Under the pieces are notes generated by a model, which saw only the letters and a program-made list of their open reading frames with translations, searched no databases and was not told where the DNA came from. Made by a program: the position numbers and the translations under genes. Shown here piece after piece: positions 14,401-27,039 of a DNA stretch of 64,000 nt; the stretch's first letter is position 1; every line of letters begins with the position of its first letter. This DNA comes from Pipra filicauda (taxonomy: Eukaryota > Chordata > Aves > Passeriformes > Pipridae). The stretch covers positions 868,001 through 932,000 of the forward strand of contig NW_024103441.1 in assembly GCF_003945595.2 (NCBI RefSeq), written 5' to 3'.

Positions 14401-16582
14401 TCAGTGCTCCGTGAAAAACTTGCACATAAGAAGGAAAAACTACACAAGTGCCAAGAAGGGCAGAAGTACAACTGAAAAAATATTGTCTCTGGCCTTGTAG
14501 CTTGTATCAATTATTGCTTTTAACAAAAGATTATCAGCAAATATCAGGTAGGGCAGCTCAGGCTTCTGCTTCCTTAAACATCAAGTACAAAGTTTCTGTT
14601 TATCAAATCACGCTGCAAGTGCAACAAACGTACTCAAACTCTGCTTTCCACAGAAAGGTTCGAGACTTAAATTTTTCTGCTCTTTCAATCTGTATCAGTT
14701 TTTCCTGTTGCTTTAAACGGGAATTTTCCTTTTGGTTTCATCCCTGCAGCACACTCAGCAGCAGTGCAGTCTTCACTTGCCAACACTGCTGGGTTACAGC
14801 AAATCCAGGACACTACAGCAGCCAAGTGCTCCTCATGTGGGTGTTGTTAGCTCAGTCCTCCCTCCCCCAACCCCATAAAATGAGGTACAGACCCCAAAAT
14901 GCCATGCTGAGCTCTGCTGTTGGCATGGGGAGAGACACTGTAAATCCAGGCTCCCCAGGAGCTGGAAGGGAGCCCAGGGAGGTGCTGACTGACCCTCAGC
15001 CACCAAAACCTCCCAGGTACCTCTCCCTCACCTGCCCCCCGTGCTTCCCCTCACCCAGCCCACTCTATAAAATACACCAACTGCCACAGTTCTACTGTTC
15101 CCATATTCACACTTACACACCTTGGCCCCTTGTAGGTGTCTGTGCATCACCCCAACCCAGGACAAACTCCTGTTCTCTGTATTAATACTCAAACATGCTC
15201 ACCGGGGCTTTTTACACACTCAGAAGCTTGTTATCCAGCCAGAGCCTTTCCCTCTCCCCTCTTTCCAGCCATGGAGCTTCAAAGAGCTCTATTTACATGC
15301 CAAGTTACAAAGTTCAGCTGCTTCCAAAGCAACGTGGAAAAACTGCAGCTTTTATGATTCTACAGTGAGGTTTTTCACAACATGAAGCAGCTCCTTTGAC
15401 TAGTTTTTTTAAATTTTTTTTTTTATTTCCAAACAAGATTTCACAGTTCAAACCCCCCAAAAAATCTCAGTCCACCCACAGGCCTTTGAGGGCCTTCAAA
15501 AGAGAGCTCTGTGACCTCAAGCATCATGTACTGAATGAACATCCATGGAAAAGCTGCTTACAGGTCAGAAACAAGGGTCACCAAAATCCCCATATCCACT
15601 GGAGTTTAAACTGTTTCTCTCATGTTTAGGCCTGGCACAGCCTTATGCCATCTGCTGTTGTACCTTTCCATTTGCTTACTTCGTTCTCTTGCTTCTGAAC
15701 CTCTGGTGTGGAATCAGTCACGTCTGAAATTCTGTCAGGACAAACCACAGGGCTGGATTTGGTCACTTCTTCTGCACCATTCCTAAGAGTTACCCCTGGG
15801 GCTCCTCCAGCCCCCAACACAAGTATTTCTAGATGGAATCTTTCTCCACTTCCCCAAGGCATTAAGTCCTAGATTTCCACCCCGTATTTAGCCTGTCAAC
15901 CACATGGAGCAAGAACTGGCACTTCATCAGCATCACCTTAGTGCAGAGATGTCAATATTGCCAATAGTTCAGCAATAACAACTAGGCTGGATGAACAGCC
16001 CAAGCAAATAAAACTCCTTTATAAAATCAGGACTAACAAAATCAGCAAGCCTAAGGATTCTGTTTGAACTAGAAATGCCAAAGCAGCACCAGACTGGCAC
16101 CATCCGTGATGGGATTCTGAGAAACAGCGAACTGAAAGCATCAAACCCTCACTGTTAGCAATCCTTATCCCCTCTTCTCCACAGCTCTCCCTTCATTCTA
16201 CACCAACGTGAAGCAAAGGAAACCGATTGGAAAGTTTCAGAAGAAAATGCTACATGCCAAGAACTTCCAGAGGCAAGTCCAACTTCCTAAAAATGACCAG
16301 GAATTTAGTAGGAGCTACAGCCAGCCCCTGTCTGCTGACATGGATTTCTCCTTCCTCTCTGCACTGGCAGGAAATAACACACCCAGCTTTTCCACCTTTC
16401 TGATGGCCCATTGAAGAGGTGGCTGTTTAAATTCTTGGAAAACACTTTTGTGAGACACAGCCTTGTGCACGGGCAGGAATAGAGCAATGCAGCCTCTCCA
16501 GAGACACCACCAGGCCTTCCTCCCTTCCCATTCCAAAAGTTTTTATGGCCTCCCCTCCAAGTACAGACAGAACTGCTCCATC

Positions 16583-16608
16583 CTCCTTCCTTCCTTCCTT
16601 CCTTCCTC
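16583..16608. repeat. TTCC tetranucleotide microsatellite
   Basis: About six tandem CTTC/TTCC units in the presumed STRBP intron. Confidence 0.85.
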
Positions 16609-16814
16609 TCTGCCTCCAGTGCTGCTTCCTTTGGGTCTCAGAAATGGTTACCATGTCTTTAAAAATCAAAGAAAACCAGACCAAGGTTTGCAAACAGTCC
16701 TTCCTTCTCCGTTCTTTCTAAGGATGTTCGAAAGTATTGTGCATGAATGGAAGAAACTATTTTCATTTTCTGTCTTTACCCTACAAGGCCAGGCTTCAAA
16801 TGCTTGTTAGAACA

Positions 16815-16856
16815 CCCAGCTATTTTAAATTAAGTTAAATAGCCCAGCTATTTTAA
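16815..16856. repeat. Short direct repeat
   Basis: The 14-mer CCCAGCTATTTTAA occurs twice, at 16815-16828 and 16843-16856, separated by an AT-rich spacer. It may be a local duplication. Nothing indicates a function. Confidence 0.6.
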
Positions 16857-17389
16857 TTAACGTACAGTTTCACAGACATTTTTTGGAACTGGAGATCTGA
16901 AATACCTGCTGTTCCTGACAAGAATCCCCACTTAAGTCTGTCTCTGCTTTAACCACACTTAGCATTTATGAGTTTCCAGGACAAAGTATGATAAAACTTC
17001 TAAAAACTGTTAATGAACTATAGGACACAGATAAAGGAAAAAAATAATTCAGACACATCCAGGACCCCCATGTTACAAATTTTCTCTTCTGCCATGCCCT
17101 GTGCAGGAGCTGTTTGGAATGTTCGCTCTCTTCTTTCTGTAAATCATATGGCACCATTTTCAGAGCCATGTAAATAAATAATAAGACATTTAGCCAGATA
17201 ATGCATGTTTCTACTTTGACTCAAAACTCAAGTTCTGCTCTGCTCAGTAACCCGCGTGTCACTTCCTGGACATCCCTTTCACACTCTCACTTCCAGAAAA
17301 AAATAGCGGGTTAATGATTACCAAACCCCAGTGCACGGCGAACGCGGAATGAACGAGGAAAAAACCCCAAACAAACCATGAACCAAAAC

Positions 17390-18730
17390 ACAGCCGGGTG
17401 TCCCCAACGCCGGGAGCCCGGGAGGGATGCTCCGACCGCGGGAGTGCCGGAGCATCCCCGTCCCACCACACCTGGGGCCGGCGGGACCGCCCGGGGACAG
17501 CGCCCGGGGACAGCGCCCCGGCCCCGCCGCCGCCCGCGCGCCCCTGCACAGGTAACGCGCCCGGCACAGGTAACACCCCCCCCAGCTAACGCGCCCCTGC
17601 ACAGGTGACAACCCCCCCCTCCCCAGGTAACGCGCCCCTGCACGGGTAACGCGCCCGGCACAGGTAGCGCGCCCCGCACACAGGTGCGCGCCCCTGGACA
17701 GGTAACGCGCCCCGCACAGGTAACCCGCCCCGTACAGGTAACCCCCCCCGCACCGGTAACGCGCCCGCCGCCGGCGGAGGGGCCGCCCGCGCCCGGGGCC
17801 GCCGAGCCCTCGCCCCTCCGCCGCCCCCGCGCGCGGCCCCGCGCAGCCCCCCCGGCCCCCCCGCGCGCAGCAGCGCCCCCCGCTCCCGCGCCGCGTCCTG
17901 CCCTTGCCCGCTGCCCGCAGTGCCCGGTGCAGTGGGAGGAGCGGTACCCGGGCACGGCCGCCCCGCCGCCCCGACCCCTCCCCGCCGTCCGCCCGCCTCA
18001 CCCCGCTCGGCGGCGGCCCCGGCGCTGCCCCCCGGCCCCGGCGCGGCCCCGTCCCGGCTGCGCGGCCCCGTCCGGCTCCTCCGGCTCCGCAGCGCCGAGC
18101 GGGGCTGCGCACGTGACCGCGCCCCGCGCCCCCATAGGCTGCGGCTGCCGGGCAACGGCGCCCGCCCCTTCCCTGCACCTGAGCGCGCCCTGCGCCGCCG
18201 GCGTACGGGCCGCGCCAACTGCGCCAACGGCGCAGCGCCCGCCCGCGGCCCGCCCGGCCCCGCGACGCTGCCGTAGGGCGGCCCGGCCCGGCCCGCGGCC
18301 CCCGCGCCCGCCGCTCCCCCCCGCGCTCCCGCCCCCGCCGCGGCCCCGAGCGCTCCGCGGGCCCCACCTGGGAGCGCCGCTTGCGCAGAGCCCCCGGAGA
18401 GGTCGGTGTGTGTTACGGACTCTCCGTAGTGTCGTCAGCGCGGCCGCCGCACCTGAGGGCGCCCGCTGCGCAAACGGCGTAGCGCGAGCGTGGCGGGCGC
18501 TGGGAGCGCAGGGAGAGGGCGGGCAGGTGTGTGAGGGCAGGGCCGGCTGCGGGCGGCTCCGGGCGGCGGCACCGGCTCGGCCGTGGGTGCCCACAGCGCC
18601 GGCTGTCCCGGGCCCGGCGGCTGGGGGGCCCGGCGGCTGAGGGGGCCCGGGCTGGGCCGGGGGCAGCGCCCGGGGGAGGGGGCCGGGGTGAGGGGGGCAG
18701 GGCCGCGGCCCCTCACACCGCGCTCGGCCT
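17390..18730 (-). promoter_or_regulatory. STRBP: CpG island, probable STRBP promoter
   Basis: About 1.3 kb of very GC-rich, CpG-dense sequence between AT-balanced flanks, which is typical of a TATA-less vertebrate promoter. It contains many GGGCGG/CCGCCC Sp1-type boxes, TGCGCA-type (NRF1-like) blocks, and a GCACGTGACC E-box at 18109-18118. On the minus strand a donor-like GGGGTGAGGCGG occurs near 18000, so a first exon could lie at about 18002-18300. Gene identity and direction come from mammalian synteny (STRBP minus, CRB2 plus, DENND1A minus), not from coding sequence. The large open frames on both strands here (up to 349 codons) are stop-poor by composition and encode Arg/Ala/Gly/Pro-rich nonsense. 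Confidence 0.5.
17540..17762 (+). repeat. CpG-island minisatellite with repeated CAGGTAAC cores
   Basis: About eleven degenerate units at 18-22 base spacing, of the form GCGCCC..GCACAGGTAAC. Exact CAGGTAAC cores occur near 17549, 17567, 17624, 17699, 17717 and 17735, with variants CAGGTGAC, CAGGTAGC, CGGGTAAC and CCGGTAAC between them. Each core is a consensus 5' splice site on the + strand and also a ZEB/SNAI-type E-box. The array lies on the presumed intron-1 side of the STRBP promoter. Confidence 0.8.
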
Positions 18731-21210
18731 CGGTGGGTTTCGCATCCCGCCGTCGAACCCAAAGCACAGAAGGAGCGAGTTCCCGAGCTGAGCCCAGGAA
18801 CAGCGTTTCCATGTGGGCGGTTGTGCTCCGTGTGGAACCCTCAGCCATTGTCTGAGCTGGGTAAAATCGAGGCAGCTTTGGGGTGTACTCGGGCGGGTCG
18901 GGCTGCACAAGGGATGTGGGGTTCAATGATCTCCATCTTTCTCTTCTAGAAATCAAGACAGGTGGGTTCGAGAGAGCTTTCAGCTCCCTGGGATAATTCT
19001 TCCCAATCCCAGGACGTGGCTGTGGAGTTGAGGAGCTCCCAGCACTGGTGCCCATCAGGCTCCAGAGAAGCCCTGGCAAGGCAGAACCTTTAGGTATGAG
19101 GAGGAAGGGATGAGTCTGGTGTGTTATTTCGTCTTTGGGTGTGCATTCCCTAGAGCCTTTACAGAACTTCGTGTCCCTTCAACATTCCATGTGCTTCCAC
19201 ACTCAAATGGCCGATGCGTTCAAGCGAGTACTTGAGAATTTCTGCCAGGTTTCCCAGGTTAAGTGCCTTTTCAAACCCAGCTCTCACCGTTCAGGTGCGT
19301 GGCAGTCGTGTTTGGTATCACTTTTTACACCTTTCAAAACTGATTTTGCATAGGCTGTGAAGATGAAAGACTGCTGACTGGGGAGCTCTGTTCCAAAATA
19401 ATCAGCACACAACGTGCTGTGTTGAAGCAGCCCGTGAGGGAACTTTGGCCAAAGGCTGTAGGATCAGGAGATTTGTGGTGCTGAAGTGAAACAGTAACTT
19501 TCATTCAAAAATGAAAGTGATTTCAGCATTAGAGTGGGAGGAAAAGCACGTGTGCATTAATAACTTTACATGCAGCATGAGGTCCAGCTCGTTCCAATTA
19601 AACTTATGTTTTGTGTACTCCTTTGCAAGGCTGTGGCTGAAGTGTCACCCTGGTTCTGAACAGTCAGAGTAACTCTGCCTTTGTAACAGACTTTTATCTC
19701 ATCGTGTTTGAGGATTGAAAGGAGAAACAAATATGAGGAATATCAGTTACTGCTTTCATGTCTTGAACTGAGAAATTTCAAAGCAGCGAATGAGTTTAGC
19801 CAAAATCTCCTGTGTGACCTTAAAATACCAGTGTGGGCCTTGAAAAGAGACAGAAGATAATAGATAGAAATCAAGGACTTGTCCAAGGACTTCACATGAG
19901 AATGTTTTTGTTTGAAATTAGTTACAGGAAATAGAAACACAGCACAAATATAGCCCCCAGGAAGGCAGCTGAGAGAGATGGTGGGATGGGAAGGGGCAGC
20001 TGTGACATGAGTGGCTGTGCAGCACAGCTGGAAATGTAGTGAGGAGGGAAAACCTGCAAGAGATGGCACCTCAGGTAGTGAAGTTATGGCAGAGGTAAAA
20101 GAAAGATGTTTTCAGCTGTGGTCTGAGTGAAATCTTGAATTCTTCTGTTGAGTTCTCCCTTGGGCTAATGATTTGCCAAGGGCAAAAACACAGAGGAAAG
20201 GGGATTGATGGATTAATTTAGAATACAGGGGATTGAAAGAGCTTTGGCGCTGCAGTACAAGGATATAAATTTAACAAGGAAAAGAACATCTGAGGTTTGG
20301 AAAAAAGTTAACATCTGTCTTTAGGCTTCATGGAATAAAAAGGAAGAAAATTGAATTTATAACTCTAAGTATAGTCAATAAGAGATAGGGATTGAATTGT
20401 GCCAAAAGCACCATGAAATTAGAGACACCTTGATGAAAGTTCAAATAATTAACAATAATTGTGCTCTTTCTTGGTACAAAATACTGTTATAGAAAGAATT
20501 ATTTTTTTGAATATATAACTATGGTGAAAATAATGTGTGTTTCCTACAGATTTTTTCACAGAGATAGTTGAGTCATTATCATGTATTCTTGAGTGTTACC
20601 TGCATCCCTTGGACAAATGGGGGAGTCCCAGAGGCTGGAGAGGTGTGAGTGTGGAAAGGGGATTCACAGTTAAATTCTGAATACTGCACAGTGCCTTGTC
20701 CTGTCTCTTCGTGTCTCCTTACTGGCTAGATCAGGTCAGGATGGTCTGATTTAAGCACTATAGAGTGTTTATAATGGAATAAAACAGATCTGAGATGTCA
20801 GTGTGGAGACCAGGAGTGGTGGCTGAAGACTATTATTTCACTGATGGTTACTGACACATTAAATGTAGAATTATTTTGTAAAACAGACTTCTTTTCCTGG
20901 ACTGATTTTCCTGCTTGTAGACCTCATGCCAGATTGTGCTGTGTTTGATAGATGTGATAAAGAACTTTGATTACCAATATTAAATAAAAGGCAGAGAGGC
21001 AAGTCAGGAGCTGGTATAAATGACCAGCACATGAAAGCAGTTTTCCTGGGCACCAAATAACCCCCGAGAAGCAGGGGGACCCTTTCCAAATCTGTTGGCA
21101 GGTACCTTTTTAAGCTGGAGCGAGGCGGGCACTGCCTGCACAAGGGCAGCCCCTGGGGGGGCACCTTAGTACCACATTAAGGACTAAATGGCTGTTAGCG
21201 GTGGGAACGG

Positions 21211-21227
21211 GGAAACCGAAACCGAAG
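21211..21227 (+). promoter_or_regulatory. ISRE-like IRF motif
   Basis: GGAAACCGAAACCGAAG contains two perfectly phased GAAA cores followed by a GAAG (GAAACC GAAACC GAAG). That is the arrangement of an interferon-stimulated response element bound by IRF/STAT complexes. It lies about 3 kb outside the presumed STRBP promoter and may belong to an old repeat. Function is inferred from the motif alone. Confidence 0.35.
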
Positions 21228-23486
21228 TGAGCAAGGATGAAATGCAGCCGATCACATTTCAAGTGGTTGGTATTGTTTACAGACAAGTGGGAATGCTCTC
21301 GTAGTGCCCGAGGGAAGAGGGATCTTTTCCTTGTGATAACTCAGAAATCTCTGTTTGAGACTCACCATTGTCCAGTGACCCAGTTCTTCACGGGTTTGGA
21401 ATTCTGCCTTTAGACATGAGCTGAAGTTAATGGGATTTGTGCACAGATAGCTGAGGACAGACTTTGAATTGGAAAAAATAACTGTATGAGCATGTCTTTT
21501 AAAAATCTTTGTAGAAAAAGCTGGCTTTGCGTGGGAAATTAGTCTCATAAGCTTGACAAGGACTTAAAATGAACAAATAATTGGAGAATTTGTAGTGGAA
21601 CTTACTTGACTTTGCATCGTTCCCAGGTGTTGGAATTTTCCTTGGATTGTGTGCATTTGATCCCAGCTGTTATTGGTTTCATTTCATTCTGCCTTCATTT
21701 CTGTTTGGCCCAGGGCTTCTAGATGGTTAATCTGTGGCATGATAGGGGAAAGAGTTTTATTCTGAAAAGTGCTTACAAGATATGTATTCACTTTTATTCT
21801 AAGGTGTATCTCGGGCATAGAATGAGAGAATCAAGTATCCAGTGTAGAGGGTACTTAAAGATCGAGAATTAGTGCTGCAAAACAAAAGCTGACCTGGGTA
21901 AATCTGGCAGTCACTTGTGTACATAACTTGTTACCAAGAGTTTTACACAGGGCTTGCTAATATCTGATACAATCCTGAATGATTGTTAGACTAGAGCAAA
22001 GGAGATAAAATGGTGCTAGAGGAAAATCAGACCCTAGGAGAGGAGGAATCACACCATGGAATGTCACACAGGGCTCTTCTGGCCCCAGAGGAGGCTCCAT
22101 GGGGAAACATTTTGGAGATTTTTTTAACGATAGGGACGAGGATGAGCTTGAAAAGCAAGCAAAACTGGAACCAAGGAAATGGGAAATACTTTCAGGTTAT
22201 GACTAATGCAATTATTAGAGAAGCTACAGCAGGCACCGTGGTGGATTTAGCTTCAAATAAGAACAGAAGTTATGCCATGTGTGATTGATTCCAGGTTGGG
22301 TTACAATTTAGAAGTGCAATTAGTGAGTCATCTGTTACTTTATATCAATTATTAAAATCAACAAAGGTCTAGGTTAAAAAAGAGAGTGCATGCCTCAATA
22401 TGTGCTGCTCTACTTGTTAATTTTCTGATTTCCCTTCTTTGTTTGATGTGTCTCAGCTGTGCAGAGCCGTGGCACAGAGTGTTCCTTCAGCCAGCCCGTG
22501 AATTGCTGTAGGGTGAGGCAGCCCTCACCTCACAGCCATCCCACACTGGCTTGGTTTGGGCAGAGCCAGCCCAAGGGCAGCTGTCTGGAGTGAGCCTGCA
22601 GGTCAGCAGTGCCTGAACCCTTTGTGAACACGGGGGCTTTAATCCCATTTTTGTAGCTTCTGTTCAGGGCACAGTGAGACACAGCTGAGCTCTCGTGCAG
22701 ACTGTGCTGCCCTCAGTGCACTGCTTGTGTTCTCACCCCGTCCCACAGCTGCTGAACGAGGAAAACTTTTCTTCTGGTGGCCATGACAAAACTCAGAGCA
22801 GGAGGCACAGCTCTGAGGGACAGTACCAGGCTCCATGGGGGTACTGACACAGTAGGAAGGCCTGGCAACAAGTAATATTGCCACCTTCAGGGAGCATTGA
22901 GTTACAGTTTCTAGTGAAGGTGAGGCCCCAGGTGGTCCTGGGGAGTCTCCTGGTCTGTAACATGGTATAACGGGACATATCAACATGGGGGGTCGATACA
23001 TCATCTGGATGCAGCACTGCTCTTGTGAACGGAAGTGCTTTTGCCTGTTGTGCCCCTGGGAATGGAGGACTGCAGCCGGTTGAGGGCATCTCTGCTGGGC
23101 AGGCTGTGCCAGGAGAAGGGGCAGGAAGGAGGTTCTGGGGCTGTGCTGCCCCTGAGCACGGGGGGTGGCAGTGTCATGGGCAGCATGTTCCACATTGCAG
23201 TTCGATGGCATGGATTGCAAAGATGAGCGTGGTCTGGAGACCCTCTGGACTGTGTGAACAGACATCCAAAGCTGCACTGAACTTCACAGAAGTTCACTGT
23301 TTTCAGCCTTTATACTTTCTAATTCGCATTTGAGATGTGATTCTGGGAGTGCTTAACCCTCCTGGTGGCTGTGGTTGGTGTGGTTTGCACTTACATGTCA
23401 CTGGACATGCTGAACCAATCTGCAAATCAGCTGTTTTCCCATCTGGGGGTAGGATATGTTACATGTTCATCTCATATCAATATAAG

Positions 23487-23506
23487 ATCTCATATCAATA
23501 TGAGAT
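23487..23506. repeat. Perfect 9-bp inverted repeat with 2-base spacer
   Basis: ATCTCATAT CA ATATGAGAT is a perfect palindrome apart from the CA spacer. The left arm plus spacer is itself a second copy of a nearby direct repeat (ATCTCATATCAATAT, starting at 23469). Local duplication probably created the dyad. No gene is adjacent. Confidence 0.8.
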
Positions 23507-26500
23507 AAGTATTTTCGTTTATATCAGTGGCAAGTAGATAAATATTTGGGTCAATATGTATGTCCTTTCTAGAAAAACAGTGATACAGCTGTCAGGGTTA
23601 CTGGTTTAGGGAAGAGCCTGATTGGACCAGATAAGGGATGACAGGAGTTTACTGCAGGTCCTTAGACAGATGTGTTAGGGTGGGTTTTTTTCCTTTGAAG
23701 TTTAGGATTGAAAAATAGCCATCATTCCAAAGTAGAAACAACTTGGGTGGCCTTTTTATCACTAATAGGCAGAGCAACTAGGCAGGACTGTGACTGCACT
23801 GAAAAGAGGCTCTGTCACACGAGAGGTTTTCCAGGTCAAGATTAAAAGCAAAACAGTTTTCATCACATGAGCCTTTGTACTGCACCCATATTTTCTAAAT
23901 GCTTTTGGCTTATCTTTAATGTTTATGCTGCTATCAAAAATAAACCCAGCTTCTCTCTCCACGGGTGTTGTATTTAGCATCAACAGTGAATAGGCTTTTT
24001 CATTCCTAAATGCTAATTTTCTTTCTGTTTTCAATCTGTTTCTGGTACAAAAAGTTTTTGTTTTCAGTGGTTTTGGTTCCTTCCCTCTTTGGTTTTTGAA
24101 CTGTATGATTTCTCCTTCCCATACCTTTTTCTGTCTAGGCAATCAGTATTTTTTTGATGGAAGCAGTGGCTGAGTGTCAATCGATGACCCTTAGGCCTAG
24201 AACTTGAATCACAGTTTGTTTGAGTGCAGCTGGCAGTACAGTCATAATAATTTAAAAACCTTTACCAAGACTAATTTTCATCAGCAGACAGTGGAGAACT
24301 CTTGGGAACAATTGTAATTGTCTTGCTTTGAACTGTGGTCAGAAATCTGGTCTAAAAGTATTGCTATGAAGAGAATTTTGGTTATAATGAAGTAGTTTTG
24401 TAACTTCATCAGAAACCTTGTGACACACAGCCAGAATTCAATGGCACTTGGAAAACGCTCCCAAGCTGTACCCTTGGGATCAAACACTGCCCTTGCTGAA
24501 GCTGGTGAGGTGTTTCCTGAATGCAGTGGTGCCCAAAACCAGCAGTTCTGCCTCCTGCTTTGGTGTTCAGCCTTTCTATCAGTTAACTTAAATAAATGTA
24601 AAAATTCTATTAGATGCAAATGTTCAGAGTTATGACTTTTTATTTATCCTGCTTGCTCTTTGATGACTGAAATTATTTCAGCTCATCTGATTACTTATTT
24701 AAGGACTATTGATCCCTGAGTTTTTTTCTGGGAGTCCTTATGGGGTAGTGTGTCTCACAAACAGCATTTTAGGTGCCTGCAAATTCAGGCAAGCAGACAG
24801 GCTGCTGTAGCGTTGTAGTAACCAGGCAGGTGGCTTATTTTAGGCTAAGTTCTATGTGAAATATTTATGCACTCATTTAAATACTGAAGAGCTGGAGTTC
24901 ATGCAGCCCAGCACAGCTCTATGTCAGTCAGCAGTTGTGTCTCCTTGGTGGACAGCCCCACAACTGAGTTCTGAGGGCATTCAGCACTCAGGGCCCTTAG
25001 CTGGGGAGCCTGGAAGTGCAGGCACTGGGGCTGCAGTCCCCTGTCACTGTGGTTTGGGGTGGAACACAGTCACGTCTCAAAATTCTTCTGTGGTTCATCC
25101 TATGGAATGGGGGGTGCTGGGGGTTTCCTGAGGGTTTATAGAGCTTGCTTCATAATTTATATGTTTGAAGCCAGCATGTATTTGTTGTGGGTATCATTTG
25201 TGTAACAAGGTTTTCTTATGTGCAACATTAAAGTATTTTTAAATCATTGGAAAATTTAAAATGTGCAAGTCAAAGGCAAAAGGAGATGTTCCAGTTTCCT
25301 GTCAGTTCTGCTGCATTGTGCATCTTGCATTAGTACCCAACCTGTGTTAGCACTCCTGCTGGATAACAATCTTCCAGGGTTATGCTGCTCCTTCCCTGAA
25401 GCACAGCTGCTCTTCCCAGGGGACAGGCACAATGCAGGCAAAGCTGCTCCTCTGTTCTCTGCTCACTAATTGATCTCTGGCTTGGCCACTTCCAGCAAGG
25501 TCACAGAATTGGCAGCTACAAAAAACACTGTTCTGTGGAAAATTTAAAGGGGAAGAGTAGAAGTACCCAGGATGGGATGGTTTGGGTTTTTTTTTTAATT
25601 CATAAACATTTTAATTTGTTGAATCTTCTGTCTTGCTTCTGCAGAGGTCTGAAACCTGGAAAGGACTGACACCAGAAGATTGTCCATCGTGACCTGTTCC
25701 TGCAATTTGTGAGTTGTGCCTATCCTGGAAATTGCTCTTTTCTCACTTTGTAATTCTACTTCTGTTTTCACTAGAACAGGGCATGAGTATTCTTATTAAG
25801 ATCTTGTAAAGGGAAAATGATTTCTAGGCAAGAATAGCGTGATCTCCTCAGATTTCTTTCTTTGCAGAAGATTTGCCATGCTGGCCTTGAAAGGCATCCA
25901 TGTGGCAAAAGTGCATGAAATCATACGTGCTGCTCTCTCAGAGCTGGCTCTGGTTAATTCAGGTGCTTTACCACTTGAAAGGTGGTGGAGATGTGGGGTT
26001 AACAAACCCCCAACAACAACCAAACCCAAGCTGCCAGTGTCCCCGTGCCAGGGTCTGTGCTGCTCATTAAGCACCGTGCCAGTCTCTGCCATTGTCCCAG
26101 CGGTGCCCTGCTGTGCTCAGCAGGAAGGGGGACAGCCCTGCCCAGGGGGTCCACATCCCTCTGTTAGAGCTGGGGACCATCCTGCATGAGTCCAGGCTAG
26201 TGAAAACATGTGAGAACTGCAAATAAAAATCCATTAGCAAAGCTTAAGTGCTTAATTACTTGAAAAGCAGAAGAGTCTACAGGGTCTGGATAAAGGAAAT
26301 GGGCCAAACTGCAGAAGGCAGGTCTGGAACAGTGAGGGCAGAATGATGCTGTGCTGCATTAACAGGGGGTTCATGAATGGCCTGGCAGAGAGGGGAAGAG
26401 GGGTTTGGTTCACCTGGTGAGACTTGTGTGATCTAAAAATGCATGGAATGAACTGCATTAAGTCATAGCTGTTGTAGCATCTTTAAAGAATAAAATCTGC

Positions 26501-26799
26501 AGCTTCCTCGGCAGTGAGGGGCTGCACTGCACGTCCCCCAAAGCAGGTGTTCAGAGCACCTCCTGTGGAACACTGTTCATTCACGTGATCCAGATCACAG
26601 GGAGTAACACACACGGTGTTTGTAGCTGCTCTCAATAAGCTGGTAATTGAATTATCAGCTAAATACTGAAAGATTAGGCATGATGTCTTTGGGAGAGGGG
26701 TGTAGAAGCAAGCCTAATTTGATTATTGCAGCAAATCCATTTTATGTTCATTGAGAGTTGAAGCAAATAGTTGATGGTTCAGAACTTTTTATTCTCCTT

Positions 26800-27010
26800 C
26801 TTATAAAGAGCTCTGCGAGCGTTTGATGTTTTTAACTCTTGTGTGAGACTCGATACCGCAGAGAGGGAACAGAAAAAGGACGCGTTAAATTGTCACAAAC
26901 CCCCGAGCTAATGAATTGATTTGACACTGTTTATTCTGCTAGAACTCAAGGCGATTAGCTGAATAAATGTTTAAGTTTGAATCTTTAATTTGTCTATAAA
27001 TATGTCTAGT
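26800..27010. promoter_or_regulatory. AT-rich, homeodomain-motif-rich stretch beside an orphan CpG patch
   Basis: The stretch contains GCTAATGAATTGATTTGACA (a TAAT core followed by a PBX/MEIS-like TGATTTGACA), GATTAGCTGAATAAATG, and other TAAT/ATTA cores. It directly abuts a CpG-dense patch. This layout resembles a developmental enhancer or a distal promoter. Conservation cannot be assessed here, so the call is a suggestion. Confidence 0.2.
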
Positions 27011-27039
27011 GGTTAATGAGGAGGCAAGGAATCATGTGC

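Larger units (their letters stand above)
1..17390 (-). other. Non-coding stretch, presumed first intron of STRBP (minus strand)
   Basis: I found no recognisable coding exon here on either strand. In mammals the gene next to CRB2 on this side is STRBP, transcribed away from CRB2 with its 5' end nearest. The CpG island at the right end of this stretch fits an STRBP promoter, which would make this its first, untranslated-region intron. I looked for the STRBP N-terminal coding exon (a segment containing NDDRHVMVKH) on the minus strand and did not see it, so the start codon should lie to the left of the window. Several open frames of 230-250 codons occur (for example 8748-9461 and 14448-15185), but they resemble no known family. 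Microsatellites and one possible CR1 fragment are listed separately. The assignment is by synteny only. Confidence 0.4.
18731..27039. other. Intergenic sequence between presumed STRBP promoter and orphan CpG patch
   Basis: I see no supported coding gene on either strand. A divergent + strand non-coding transcript from the CpG island is possible. One exon-like piece is 25645-25708 (acceptor TCTTGCTTCTGCAG, donor GTGAGTTG), and another acceptor-like TTTCTTTCTTTGCAG ends at 25867. The open frames here are short and unrecognised. An ISRE-like motif and a palindrome are listed separately. Confidence 0.5.

Noticed and set aside
14448..15185. 245-codon open frame on the + strand
   Set aside because: No recognisable domain; composition matches the surrounding intron.
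17318..18367. 349-codon and other long open frames on both strands of the first CpG island
   Set aside because: Arg/Ala/Gly/Pro-rich, overlapping in several frames; stop-poor because of GC composition and tandem repeats.
25645..25708. Exon-like piece on the + strand in the intergenic interval
   Set aside because: Fair acceptor and donor, but codes for nothing recognised and has no partner exon I can defend; kept only as a note in the intergenic entry.
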